A stretch of DNA of 64,000 nt from Streptomyces diacarni. GTDB lineage: Bacteria; Actinomycetota; Actinomycetes; Streptomycetales; Streptomycetaceae. Below, one piece after another: positions 48,400 through 56,820 of this stretch. The number at the start of each line of letters is the position of its first letter. Within the stretch, counting starts at the first letter, position 1. The position numbers were made by a program, and so were the translations under genes. The notes below the pieces were generated by a model. The model made no database searches. It was not told where the DNA came from and saw nothing but the letters and a program-made list of their open reading frames with translations. Location: contig NZ_QOIN01000028.1 of NCBI RefSeq assembly GCF_003323715.1, positions 404,436 to 468,435 on the forward strand, given 5' to 3'.

Positions 48400-48473
48400 G
48401 TCTGTTCTCGCTGACTCCTGGCCTCACTGCCGCTAGTCTCCGTCGAGAGCACCGCGCACAAGCGCGTTGCTCG

Positions 48474-48502
48474 TTGCTCCGCAGGTGGGGGAGTACTAGG
48501 TT
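48474..48502 (+). promoter_or_regulatory. Probable HrdB-type promoter for the sIHF gene
   Basis: TTGCTC (48474-48479) and TAGGTT (48497-48502) are spaced by 17 bp and lie about 50 bp before the GTG start at 48551. Confidence 0.55.
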
Positions 48503-48550
48503 TCCTCACCGATCCGTATCCGACAGTTCGACATCCGAGGTGACGTAGGC

Positions 48551-48874
48551 GTGGCTCTTCCGCCCCTTACCCCTGAACAGCGCGCAGCCGCGCTCGAAAA
48601 GGCCGCCGCGGCTCGCCGGGAGCGCGCCGAGGTCAAGAACCGGCTCAAGCATTCCGGTGCGTCCCTGCACGAGGTCATCCAGCAGGGGCAGAAAAACGAT
48701 GTGATCGGCAAGATGAAGGTCTCCGCCCTCCTGGAGTCCCTCCCCGGCGTCGGCAAGGTCCGGGCCAAGCAGATCATGGAGCGCCTGGGGATCTCCGAGA
48801 GCCGCCGCGTCCGCGGCCTCGGCTCCAACCAGATCGCCGCCCTGGAGAAGGAGTTCGGCGGGAAGGCCGCCTGA
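48551..48874 (+). CDS. Actinobacterial integration host factor (sIHF/mIHF)
   Basis: The 107-residue basic protein is a nucleoid-associated DNA-binding protein, unrelated in sequence to E. coli IHF. It has a long N-terminal helix ([27 protein letters not shown]). A helix-two-turn-helix core follows ([22 protein letters not shown]), which contacts the DNA backbone. In Streptomyces, sIHF influences DNA topology, sporulation and antibiotic production. It lies directly upstream of gmk and rpoZ, the conserved order. The start GTG follows CGAGGTGACG. Confidence 0.95.
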   Translation: MALPPLTPEQRAAALEKAAAARRERAEVKNRLKHSGASLHEVIQQGQKNDVIGKMKVSALLESLPGVGKVRAKQIMERLGISESRRVRGLGSNQIAALEKEFGGKAA

Positions 48875-48911
48875 GGTCTCAGGCACTCCCGTTAACCGGG
48901 ATAATCACTGC

Positions 48912-49508
48912 ATGAGTTCTGCAGTTCCCCGGGGGGAGACCCCGGCACCCCCGGTCGGCACGTCGCGGCTGACCGTGCTCTCCGGTCCCTCCGGGGTCGG
49001 CAAGAGCACGGTCGTCGCCCACATGCGCAAGGCGCACCCCGAAGTCTGGCTCTCCGTCTCCGCCACCACCCGCAAGCCGCGGCCCGGTGAGCGCCACGGA
49101 GTGCAGTACTTCTTCGTCGACGACGAGGAGTTCGACAAGCTCGTCGCCAACGGTGAGCTGCTCGAATGGGCCGCGTTCGCGGGAAACCGCTACGGCACCC
49201 CCAGGCAGGCGGTGCTGGGGCATCTGGAGCGGGGAGAGCCCGTCCTCCTGGAGATCGACCTGCAGGGGGCGCGGCTCGTCAAGCAGTCCATGCCCGAGGC
49301 GCAGCTGGTCTTCCTCGCACCCCCCAGCTGGGACGAGCTGGTCAGGCGACTCACCGGCCGGGGTACCGAGGCGCCCGAGGTCATCGAGCGCCGGCTGGCC
49401 GCGGCCCGTACCGAACTGGCCGCCGAGGCCGAGTTCGACCGGACCCTGGTCAACACCTCCGTCGAGCAGGTCAGCGCCGAGCTGCTAGCCTTGATGCGTA
49501 TCGATTGA
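48912..49508 (+). CDS. gmk: Guanylate kinase
   Basis: Gmk phosphorylates GMP to GDP. The 198-residue protein has Walker [13 protein letters not shown], the GMP-binding [20 protein letters not shown] and [13 protein letters not shown], and a lid near 130-150. The ATG at 48912 fits the family. Gmk activity is a known target of ppGpp in several Gram-positive bacteria. rpoZ follows after 105 bp. Confidence 0.96.
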   Translation: MSSAVPRGETPAPPVGTSRLTVLSGPSGVGKSTVVAHMRKAHPEVWLSVSATTRKPRPGERHGVQYFFVDDEEFDKLVANGELLEWAAFAGNRYGTPRQAVLGHLERGEPVLLEIDLQGARLVKQSMPEAQLVFLAPPSWDELVRRLTGRGTEAPEVIERRLAAARTELAAEAEFDRTLVNTSVEQVSAELLALMRID

Positions 49509-49613
49509 CCCCGCAGTCTCGGCTGTGCCTGCCGCGCAGCGTGCGGACGCGTGCCGCGCCGCTGCTCGCACGGCGATCGATCCCCTCTTCATTCACCCTT
49601 CGGAAGGCAGAGA

Positions 49614-49892
49614 GTGTCCTCTTCCATCACCACGCCCGAGGGCATCATCAACCCGCCGATTGATGAGCTGCTCGAGGCCACCGACTCCAAGTACAGCCTC
49701 GTGATCTACGCCGCCAAGCGCGCGCGCCAGATCAACGCGTACTACTCCCAGCTCGGTGAGGGCCTCCTGGAGTACGTGGGCCCCCTGGTGGACACCCACG
49801 TGCACGAGAAGCCGCTCTCCATCGCGCTCCGCGAGATCAACGCAGGCCTCCTCACCTCCGAGGCCATCGAGGCTCCGCCTGTCGGTCAGTGA
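49614..49892 (+). CDS. rpoZ: RNA polymerase omega subunit
   Basis: Omega stabilises the beta' subunit of RNA polymerase. The 92-residue protein shows [30 protein letters not shown] and [12 protein letters not shown]. The GTG at 49614 follows AAGGCAGAGA and gives the family N-terminus. The frame itself is open further upstream. A perfect 15-bp hairpin lies 19 bp beyond the stop codon. Confidence 0.95.
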   Translation: MSSSITTPEGIINPPIDELLEATDSKYSLVIYAAKRARQINAYYSQLGEGLLEYVGPLVDTHVHEKPLSIALREINAGLLTSEAIEAPPVGQ

Positions 49893-49911
49893 CCGGTCGG
49901 TAGCACTTCCA

Positions 49912-49946
49912 CCAGGGGCCCGGCAGCGCGACTGCCGGGCCCCTGG
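49912..49946 (+). terminator. Terminator after rpoZ
   Basis: CCAGGGGCCCGGCAG pairs perfectly with CTGCCGGGCCCCTGG (15 bp, 5-nt loop CGCGA). Confidence 0.9.
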
Positions 49947-49987
49947 TGTGTCATAGGGGCACCAGTGACGCGCGTGGGGAGAGACGA

Positions 49988-51259
49988 GTGACGCAGGAGC
50001 GGGACGAGGCAGCCGGGGTACCCGGTGCGGGCAGCGGCCGGCAGGCCAGGCCGAAGGTCGTACTCGGCGTCAGCGGAGGCATCGCCGCCTACAAGGCGTG
50101 CGAGCTGGCCCGGCGCTTCACCGAGAGCGGCCACGAGGTGCGTGCCGTCCCCACGCGGTCAGCGCTCCACTTCGTCGGGGCCGCCACCTGGTCGGCGCTG
50201 ACCGGCAACCCCGTCGCCACCGAGGTGTGGGAGTCCGTCCACGAGGTGCCGCACGTGCGCATCGGACAGCACGCCGACCTGGTCGTCGTCGCGCCCGCCA
50301 CCGCCGACCTGCTCGCCAAGGCCGCCCACGGCCTGGCCGACGACCTGCTGACCAACACTCTGCTGACCGCACGATGTCCCCTCGTCTTCGCCCCCGCGAT
50401 GCACACGGAGATGTGGGAGCACCCCGCCACCCAGGAGAACGTCGCCACGCTGCGCCGCCGTGGCGCCGTGGTCATCGAGCCCGCTGTCGGCCGGCTGACC
50501 GGCAAGGACACCGGCAAGGGGCGGCTGCCCGACCCGGACGCGCTCTTCGACGTCTGCCGCCGGGTGCTCGCCCGGGGCGTGGCGGGCGCGGGCTGCGACC
50601 TCGCCGGGCGCCACGTCGTCGTCAGCGCGGGCGGCACCCGCGAGCCCCTCGACCCGGTGCGCTTCCTCGGCAACCGCTCCAGCGGCAAGCAGGGCTACGC
50701 CCTCGCCCGTACGGCCGCCGCGCGGGGCGCGCGGGTGACGCTCGTCTCCGCCAACAGCGCACTGCCGGAACCCGCGGGCGTGGACCTCGTCCGCGTCGGC
50801 AGCGCGAGGGAACTGCGCGAGGCGGTGACCGAGGCGGCGGCCGACGCGGACGCGGTGGTGATGGCCGCCGCCGTCGCCGACTTCCGCCCTGCCTCCTACG
50901 CCGACGGAAAGATCAAGAAGAAGGACGGCCAGGACCCCGAGCCGCTGGCGCTGGTCCGCAACCCGGACATCCTGGCCGGTCTGTCGGCGGACCGCCCCCG
51001 CGCCGGGCAGGTGGTGGTCGGCTTCGCGGCAGAGACCGACGACGTGCTGGCGCACGGCCGCGCCAAGCTCGCCGCCAAGGGCTGCGATCTGCTGGTCGTC
51101 AACGAGGTGGGCGAGTCGAAGACCTTCGGTGCCGAGGAGAACGAAGCCGTCGTGCTGGGCGCCGACGGGAGTGAGACGGCTGTGCCCCACGGGCCGAAGG
51201 AGGCCCTCGCCGAGACCGTGTGGGACCTGGTCGCGCGGCGCTTCCCCGGCCAGGGGTGA
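49988..51259 (+). CDS. coaBC: Bifunctional phosphopantothenoylcysteine decarboxylase/synthetase CoaBC
   Basis: CoaBC makes 4'-phosphopantetheine for coenzyme A. The N-terminal CoaC flavoprotein half shows VVLGVSGGIAAYKACELAR, VPHVRIGQHADLVVVAPATA and the substrate-clamp motif PAMHTEMW. His replaces the usual Asn, as I recall for mycobacterial CoaBC. The C-terminal CoaB half shows VSAGGTREPLDPVRFLGNRSSGKQG and AAVADFRP...KIKK. The GTG at 49988 follows GGGGAGAG. The protein is 423 residues. Confidence 0.95.
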   Translation: MTQERDEAAGVPGAGSGRQARPKVVLGVSGGIAAYKACELARRFTESGHEVRAVPTRSALHFVGAATWSALTGNPVATEVWESVHEVPHVRIGQHADLVVVAPATADLLAKAAHGLADDLLTNTLLTARCPLVFAPAMHTEMWEHPATQENVATLRRRGAVVIEPAVGRLTGKDTGKGRLPDPDALFDVCRRVLARGVAGAGCDLAGRHVVVSAGGTREPLDPVRFLGNRSSGKQGYALARTAAARGARVTLVSANSALPEPAGVDLVRVGSARELREAVTEAAADADAVVMAAAVADFRPASYADGKIKKKDGQDPEPLALVRNPDILAGLSADRPRAGQVVVGFAAETDDVLAHGRAKLAAKGCDLLVVNEVGESKTFGAEENEAVVLGADGSETAVPHGPKEALAETVWDLVARRFPGQG

Positions 51260-51479
51260 GCGGCCGGGCCCCGAGGCGCGGGAGAACCGTCCGGAACCGG
51301 AGCTTCCGGCCCCTCGGCGGGCCTGATCCGACCCCCGCCCGAGTGGGCCGGAAGTCGTCGAACGTCGTCGAACGGGGCCGGAAGGGCGCTCTTGACTCCG
51401 GCGGCGGCTGACCGACACGCCCTGACATGTCGGCATCTTCCACCCGGTTACGGTGGTGAGCGAGTTCGAATTGGGCAGG

Positions 51480-51511
51480 TCACGGTCGTCTCGTAGTTCG
51501 AGAGTCCGTGA
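51480..51511 (+). promoter_or_regulatory. Hairpin in the coaBC-metK gap
   Basis: TCACGG (51480-51485) pairs with CCGTGA (51506-51511), enclosing CTCG/CGAG, within the 361-bp gap. A possible promoter lies just downstream (TTGGAT at 51512, TAAACT at 51533, 15-bp spacer). I see no recognisable SAM riboswitch. The rest of the gap holds nothing I can assign. Confidence 0.4.
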
Positions 51512-51620
51512 TTGGATACCGGCGGAGATGGATAAACTGGCCGCGGACCGTGCTTGGGCGCAGCCCCCGACCGGTCCGCCCCATGTTCAGCCAGCAGCCG
51601 CTGCAACCCCAGGGAGCGAT

Positions 51621-52829
51621 GTGTCGCGCCGCTTGTTCACCTCGGAATCCGTGACCGAGGGTCACCCTGACAAGATCGCTGACCAGGTCAGCGACACGAT
51701 CCTCGACGCACTCCTCAAGGAGGACCCGCACTCCCGGGTCGCCGTCGAGACGCTGATCACCACCGGTCTCGTCCACGTGGCCGGTGAAGTGACGACCAAG
51801 GCCTACGCGCCGATTTCCACCCTCGTGCGCAACAAGATCCTCGAGATCGGTTACGACTCGTCGAAGAAGGGCTTCGACGGCGCCTCCTGCGGCGTCTCCG
51901 AGTCCATCGGCGCCCAGTCGCCCGACATCGCGCAGGGCGTCGACAGCGCCTACGAGCGCCGCGTCGAGGGCGATGAGGACGAGCTCGACGAGCAGGGCGC
52001 GGGCGACCAGGGCCTGATGTTCGGCTACGCCTGCGACGAGACCGCCGAGTTCATGCCGCTGCCCATCACCCTGGCGCACCGGCTCTCCGAGCGGCTCTCG
52101 ACCGTCCGGAAGAACGGGACGATCCCGTACCTGCGCCCCGACGGCAAGACCCAGGTCACCATCGAGTACAACGGCGACAAGGCCGTGCGCCTGGACACCG
52201 TGGTGGTCTCCTCCCAGCACGCCGCCGACATCGACCTCGACTCGCTGCTGGCACCCGACATCCGCGAGTTCGTCGTGGAGCCCGAGCTGAAGGCCCTCGT
52301 CGACGAGGGCATCAAGCTCGACACCGAGGGCTACCGCCTGCTGGTCAACCCGACGGGACGGTTCGAGATCGGCGGCCCCATGGGGGACGCCGGACTGACC
52401 GGACGCAAGATCATCATCGACACCTACGGCGGCATGGCCCGGCACGGTGGCGGTGCGTTCTCCGGCAAGGACCCGTCCAAGGTGGACCGCTCCGCCGCCT
52501 ACGCCATGCGCTGGGTCGCCAAGAACGTGGTGGCCGCGGGGCTCGCCTCCCGCTGCGAGGTCCAGGTCGCCTACGCCATCGGCAAGGCCGAGCCGGTCGG
52601 TCTCTTCGTGGAGACCTTCGGCACGGCGACCGTCGACACCGAGAAGATCGAGCAGGCCATCTCGGACGTCTTCGACCTCCGCCCGGCGGCGATCATCCGC
52701 GACCTCGACCTGCTGCGCCCCATCTACGCGCAGACGGCCGCCTACGGTCACTTCGGCCGGGCGCTCCCCGACTTCACCTGGGAGCGCACCGACCGCGTGG
52801 AGGCTCTCCGCAAGGCGGCCGGGATCTAG
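51621..52829 (+). CDS. metK: S-adenosylmethionine synthetase
   Basis: MetK makes SAM from methionine and ATP, and in Streptomyces raised SAM levels stimulate antibiotic production. The 402-residue protein shows [32 protein letters not shown], the [19 protein letters not shown] phosphate loop and [11 protein letters not shown]. The open frame extends 56 codons upstream, but the GTG at 51621 follows AGGGAG and matches the family N-terminus. It is the last core gene before the accessory island. Confidence 0.98.
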   Translation: MSRRLFTSESVTEGHPDKIADQVSDTILDALLKEDPHSRVAVETLITTGLVHVAGEVTTKAYAPISTLVRNKILEIGYDSSKKGFDGASCGVSESIGAQSPDIAQGVDSAYERRVEGDEDELDEQGAGDQGLMFGYACDETAEFMPLPITLAHRLSERLSTVRKNGTIPYLRPDGKTQVTIEYNGDKAVRLDTVVVSSQHAADIDLDSLLAPDIREFVVEPELKALVDEGIKLDTEGYRLLVNPTGRFEIGGPMGDAGLTGRKIIIDTYGGMARHGGGAFSGKDPSKVDRSAAYAMRWVAKNVVAAGLASRCEVQVAYAIGKAEPVGLFVETFGTATVDTEKIEQAISDVFDLRPAAIIRDLDLLRPIYAQTAAYGHFGRALPDFTWERTDRVEALRKAAGI

Positions 52830-53005
52830 TTCCCGGCCGCGTGGTGCGGGGCCCTGACCGTGCCGGGCAGGGGCGGGCTTCGGCCCGGCCCCTCGTCCCG
52901 TCCCGTCTCCCGTCCCCGGCGATCCCGCCGGGACGGCAGCCGGTCGGGACGACGGCCCGTCGGGGGCTCGCCCCCGCGCCGACCGTCTCCATCCACCGAG
53001 CCACA

Positions 53006-53049
53006 CCGGAGGCCCGGCACCCCATGCTGGCGGGGTGCCGGGCCTCCGG
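53006..53049 (+). terminator. Very strong hairpin terminator after metK
   Basis: A perfect 18-bp inverted repeat (53006-53023 with 53032-53049, 8-nt loop) lies 177 bp after metK, and a TTTTT run follows 18 bp later at 53068-53072. Confidence 0.85.
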
Positions 53050-53082
53050 CCTGCGCGCCTGCCGGCGTTTTTGCGGGGTGTC

Positions 53083-53194
53083 TTCGCACGGGAGTGCGCT
53101 TTGGGTGTGCGGACTGCGGACTGCGGACTGCGGACTGCGGACTGCGGACCGCGGGCTGCGGGCCTCGGGCGTGCGGGTTTCGCACGGGAGTGCG
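53083..53194. repeat. Heptanucleotide microsatellite flanked by a 16-bp direct repeat
   Basis: GGACTGC is repeated five times exactly at 53111-53145, then two diverged copies (GGACCGC, GGGCTGC) follow to 53159. The array is bracketed by exact copies of TTCGCACGGGAGTGCG at 53083-53098 and 53179-53194, each with a small internal palindrome. No gene is evident here. Confidence 0.9.
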
Positions 53195-53312
53195 GCCCTG
53201 GATGCGCGGGCCCCGGGCCTGCGAATTGTGCGCGTGCGGGGCGCGCGGCCCGGGGGTGCGGTGGGCGGTAATCGCCTCGCCCGGTGCGGGCCGCGCCCCG
53301 TACGCTGACCGT

Positions 53313-53475
53313 GGACGCGCCCGGTGCGCAGGCGGGGGCTACTTACCAGTTGAGCGATCTCTTCGCGGGTTCGAATCCCGTCGCCGGCCCCTCCCCGGGG
53401 CCGGTGTGGCCGAGCGGTCCAAGGCGCTGGCAGGGCTTTGCCCGCGCCTCTGCCGGTCAGACCTCGGGCGCGTCC
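53313..53475 (+). ncRNA. Candidate Y RNA (YrlA-like) or permuted tRNA: closed tRNA-mimic RNA
   Basis: Paired elements, outside in. Terminal stem 53313-53322/53466-53475 (10 bp perfect), extended by 53323-53325/53461-53463 across a 2-nt bulge. Side hairpin 53449-53461. Helix 53331-53339/53440-53448 (8 of 9). Anticodon-stem-like CCAG 53346-53349/CTGG 53427-53430. Variable-arm hairpin 53352-53361. A perfect T-arm 53365-53381 with loop TTCGAAT. An acceptor stem 53382-53391/53397-53406 capped by a 5-nt loop instead of free ends. A D-arm 53409-53425 with A14- and GG-type residues. The order T-arm, acceptor, D-arm is that of bacterial Y RNAs, which bind Ro60/Rsr TROVE proteins. A TACGCT -10-like element ends 6 bp upstream. 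The 3' edge overlaps the end of a convergent gene by 19 bp. No TROVE gene is in the window. Confidence 0.75.
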
Positions 53476-54806
53476 AATGTGCCGTCGTCGACCTCTCCCG
53501 GTGTATCCGGCGTATCAGGCGTGCCTGGCGTGGCCGACGTGCTCAGCGTGTCAGACGGGTCTGACGCGCCCGGTGTTCCCGGTGTGCTCGACGGGGTTGG
53601 CGTACCCGGTGGGGTCGGCTCCTGAGCCGCGGGGTCGAAGTGTTGCCGGATGGCCTCGCTGGCTCCCTCTCGCGCGACCTTGGCGGCGCCCTCGTGCAGC
53701 GCTCTGGTCAGTACGCCCGCGTCCGGGTCGCCGGCCGGGACCTCCATCGCCGCCAGCAGGTCGGTGAAGACCTCCACCGGTGAGGGCGCCACGTCCGTAT
53801 CCGTCTCGAACGGGGCTTCGAATGGCGCACCGAACAACGGAGCACCGTCTGGCGCGCTCCCCACGGCGTTCCCGTTGCCGTGCTCGCCGACGTGCCCGTG
53901 CCCGTTGGCGCGTCCGTGTCCGTGTCCGTTGACATGACCGGTCGGGTCGCCGTCGCGATATCCGTTCGGGTAGCCGCTCGCAGCCGGTGCGGGCCCCTCC
54001 TGGACGCCGGTCGGGTGCGGCACCAGGTGGGCGTAGCGCTCAGGGACCTCCTCGTTGTTCGCCGCCGAGGTCAGCTGGGCGAGCACGCCGAGATCGTCGA
54101 CGGTCTTGCGGATCTGCTCGTCGTTCTTGGCGAGCCACCACACCACGGCGCTGCCGGTGTCGTGGAGCACGTCGTTGCCCAGGTACTCGCGGCGGTCCCG
54201 CTCGTACCGGCGTTCGTGCGCCCACAGCGTCTCGTCCTTGCGGACCGTGGCCAGCTTGCGCAGCCGTACGGCGTCCGCCTCCCAGAGGGTGAGCGTCACG
54301 TTCTCCGCCATCGCGAGCACCCGCCCCTCGGAGTCGGCGCGCATGACCGCGAGCTCGCCGCTGAGCCGGTGCTGGGCCACCGAGCCGCGGTGCGGCTGCC
54401 ACTGCTCGGTCACCTCGCGCGCCCTGTCCAGCACCGCGCTGACGGCTACCCCCGCGGGGCTGAAGGGAGCGCTGTTCTTGGGCTGCTCCTCGGGCCACCA
54501 GCGGATCGTGGCGGAGAACCTGAAGTCGTAGTCCTGGGCCGCCGAGGGGAGCACCACGTCGGTGACGATCTCCTCTCTGCGCTCGGGCGGATCGGTGGGC
54601 CGGTCGGGTTCGGCCGTGAACTCCTGAGAGAGCGGGTCGACGGGAGGGACGGCCCAGCGCCGCATGGCCAGGCAGACGGTCACGAAGGCGACCGCTGCCG
54701 CGCCCCAGGCCCAGACCGGCCAGCGCAGGACGAGGCCGGCGATGACCAGGACCAGGCCGAGAAGGACGGTGCAGAAGCCGGTCACCGTCTTGTGGCCAGA
54801 ACTCAT
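53457..54806 (-). CDS. Two-TM membrane protein, last gene of TIR operon
   Basis: The 449-residue protein has two closely spaced N-terminal TM helices (about 10-27 and 31-47). A charged cytoplasmic domain (about 80-270) follows, rich in Arg, Glu and Trp and with no family I recognise. A long low-complexity tail then has Gly/His/Asn repeats (GHVNGHGHGRANGHGHVGEH) and a final Pro/Thr/Ser/Asp region. It lies 34 bp after the 659-residue gene and is surely co-transcribed with it. In conflict systems such a protein could be a membrane effector or a sensor, but no motif shows this. Its end overlaps the candidate RNA at 53313-53475 on the other strand. Confidence 0.75.
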   Translation of the reverse strand: MSSGHKTVTGFCTVLLGLVLVIAGLVLRWPVWAWGAAAVAFVTVCLAMRRWAVPPVDPLSQEFTAEPDRPTDPPERREEIVTDVVLPSAAQDYDFRFSATIRWWPEEQPKNSAPFSPAGVAVSAVLDRAREVTEQWQPHRGSVAQHRLSGELAVMRADSEGRVLAMAENVTLTLWEADAVRLRKLATVRKDETLWAHERRYERDRREYLGNDVLHDTGSAVVWWLAKNDEQIRKTVDDLGVLAQLTSAANNEEVPERYAHLVPHPTGVQEGPAPAASGYPNGYRDGDPTGHVNGHGHGRANGHGHVGEHGNGNAVGSAPDGAPLFGAPFEAPFETDTDVAPSPVEVFTDLLAAMEVPAGDPDAGVLTRALHEGAAKVAREGASEAIRQHFDPAAQEPTPPGTPTPSSTPGTPGASDPSDTLSTSATPGTPDTPDTPGEVDDGTLDAPEV

Positions 54807-54840
54807 GGAATCTCCTGACTCCTCTCGGTGCGCACGGCGC

Positions 54841-56820
54841 TCAGCGGGCGGCCGCGGGCGTATGGGACGGATGGGGGCGCGGCACGGATCCAGCGGCCTC
54901 CCAGAGGGCGTTCACGGTGTGCTGTCGTGCGGCGTCGCCCGCCGCCCAGGAGCAGGCGGCGGCGTAGACGGCTCCGAACGCCGCCCGCTGCCTGGCACAC
55001 GCCGTGGCCAGTACCCGCAGTGCGGCCCGGCGGACGGCAGGCCGGGTGTGGGCCCGCTCCAGCCACGCTCGCAGGGGCTGTTGCCAGCGCGACGGGGGCA
55101 GGTGGGCGAGCGCGGCCGTCCAGTGGTCCGCCAGCAGCGGCCCCACCGTGGCGTCGCCCGTCATCCGGGCCGCATCGGCGACGTGGAGGAAGATGCCCAG
55201 GTCGCGGAGGCCCCGGGGCTCCGCACCCGGCGTGAGCCGCCTGAGCAGGCTGCGGTATAGGCGGTCGTCGGAGTCGGTGATGCGGGCCAGCGCCTCACGG
55301 GCCGTGACGCGCACACCCTTCTCCTGGTGCCGGCTCACGTGGCGCAGCCGGATCATCGCCTGGTCGGGAAAGCGCCGGGAGAGCACCTCGGAGCACACGC
55401 CGATCACGACGTGGGCGCGGTGGGCCGGCAGCGCGGAGTCCTGGGCCCATCTGTAGAGCTGTTGCCTGAAGTGACTGCCGTACCGCGCGTGGACCACACC
55501 CTCGCCCAGCGCTCTGGCCGCCATCGTCAGCTCCTCCGGCGAGGCGGACGGCCGAGACCAGCGCTCAGCCAGTGCCGCCAGGCCGTCCGGGGGCCCGGTG
55601 CGCAGGCGCTCGTGCGCGAAGCGGGTGACCAGTTCGAGCCGCTCGGCGCGCTCCAACGCCGTGAAGCCCGGTGCCGCGCGGAGCCAGTCGGCCAGCGGTC
55701 CGCGCAGCTGCGGATAGTTGTCCCAAAACCAGCGGCGTACGCCGGCGTCGTAACCGGCCACCGTGAAGCGGACGCGGCCCTGGTGGGCTGCCGCCTTGAT
55801 CTCGGTGAGCCGGGCGGTCAGCGTGCGGTGGTGCAGCAGGGGCGTGGCCACCTCCGGATGTTCCACCGCCCGGGCGAGCCGGACGGTGGCCTCGTGGACC
55901 GTGTCGGTACGTGCCCCGTGCAGCAGCGCCGTCGTCAGCAGGAGGGCGCGCTGCGCACCGCTGTCCAGCCCGGACAGGTGCGCTTCGACGTCCTGCGCCC
56001 CCGGAGCGTGTGCGGCGAGGGCGGTTTTGAGCCACGCGGCGAAACCCGAATCCGGTGGGGCGGCGTCCCGGGCGGCCCTGATGTCCTCGCTCAGGTCCGC
56101 CGTCTGGGCCATGGTGGCCGTCCTCAGCTCGTGCTCCAGCTCGGGCACGGCCACCTCGGCCCGCCGGACGCGGATGCCGCCGTCGCGCAGGTGCGCTTGG
56201 AGCACGGCGGCAGGGTCGGGGCGCCCGAGTCCGACGACGAGCCCGCGGAAGACGTGCTCGAACCCCGCCCGCCACTGGACAGGCAGGACGACGGCCAGCC
56301 AGGCGTCGCACTCCCGTACGACCTTGAGGAACCAGGGCAGCTCCGCCATGAACGTCTCGTAGCGGCGCGAGGGGACGGTCGACAGGTCGAGCAGCAGGGC
56401 GGCCCCCCGCTCCACCTGTTCCCGGTCCAGGGCGCGACCGGCAGAGTCGCCCTCCTCCGCCTGGTCGACGAGTTCGCGGAACCGCCGGCTGCCCTGCGGG
56501 AGTTGGCAGAGGAAGACCTTCGCCGCCGTACGGGCGCCGTCTCCGCGGCCGGCCGTGAGCATGACGGCGCGCTTGTCCTCCAGCAGCTCGCGGGCCCGCT
56601 CGCTGCCCGCCGGGTCCACGAACCGCCGCCGCAGAGAACGGAGTTCCTCTACGGCGACCTGACGGGGATCACGGCCGCTGCGGTCGGACGACGCGGACGC
56701 CCCGATGTCCCCGTAGTAGAGCCCGTAGTAGATGTTCTGGTCGCCCGGGCCCGTGTGGAGCGGACCGCGTGCGTCGGCCACATGGCTGGAGGAGTTGGAG
56801 GAGGCGGACGGAGTGGTCAT
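54841..56820 (-). CDS. Large helical protein with degenerate P-loop, partner of TIR gene
   Basis: The 659-residue protein starts with a disordered segment containing DARGPLHTGPGD (17-28), a motif shared with the upstream TIR protein. At about 85-98, VMLTAGRGDGART resembles a Walker A loop but has Ala for the second Gly and Arg for Lys. A hydrophobic strand ending in Asp (ALLLDLS, 140-146) could be a Walker B remnant. The rest (about 200-640) looks alpha-helical, with repeat-like Leu/Ala/Arg segments such as those in STAND-type sensors. The ATG overlaps the TIR stop codon (ATGA), so translation is coupled. I do not recognise a named family; a STAND-like scaffold is my inference. Confidence 0.75.
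   Translation of the reverse strand: MTTPSASSNSSSHVADARGPLHTGPGDQNIYYGLYYGDIGASASSDRSGRDPRQVAVEELRSLRRRFVDPAGSERARELLEDKRAVMLTAGRGDGARTAAKVFLCQLPQGSRRFRELVDQAEEGDSAGRALDREQVERGAALLLDLSTVPSRRYETFMAELPWFLKVVRECDAWLAVVLPVQWRAGFEHVFRGLVVGLGRPDPAAVLQAHLRDGGIRVRRAEVAVPELEHELRTATMAQTADLSEDIRAARDAAPPDSGFAAWLKTALAAHAPGAQDVEAHLSGLDSGAQRALLLTTALLHGARTDTVHEATVRLARAVEHPEVATPLLHHRTLTARLTEIKAAAHQGRVRFTVAGYDAGVRRWFWDNYPQLRGPLADWLRAAPGFTALERAERLELVTRFAHERLRTGPPDGLAALAERWSRPSASPEELTMAARALGEGVVHARYGSHFRQQLYRWAQDSALPAHRAHVVIGVCSEVLSRRFPDQAMIRLRHVSRHQEKGVRVTAREALARITDSDDRLYRSLLRRLTPGAEPRGLRDLGIFLHVADAARMTGDATVGPLLADHWTAALAHLPPSRWQQPLRAWLERAHTRPAVRRAALRVLATACARQRAAFGAVYAAACSWAAGDAARQHTVNALWEAAGSVPRPHPSHTPAAAR

Noticed and set aside
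51260..51620. SAM riboswitch upstream of metK
   Set aside because: I see only a short nested hairpin and no SAM-I, SAM-II or SAM-IV core; a covariance search would be decisive.
53328..53392. An ordinary class I tRNA gene
   Set aside because: The T-arm is perfect, but an anticodon arm and the matching 5' acceptor strand are missing from this side; the 5' acceptor partner lies downstream, so a normal tRNA cannot form.
53400..53480. An ordinary class II tRNA-Ser/Leu gene
   Set aside because: The 5' acceptor strand and D-arm are present, but position 33 is not U and no T-arm follows; its T-arm and 3' acceptor strand lie upstream, giving the permuted structure instead.
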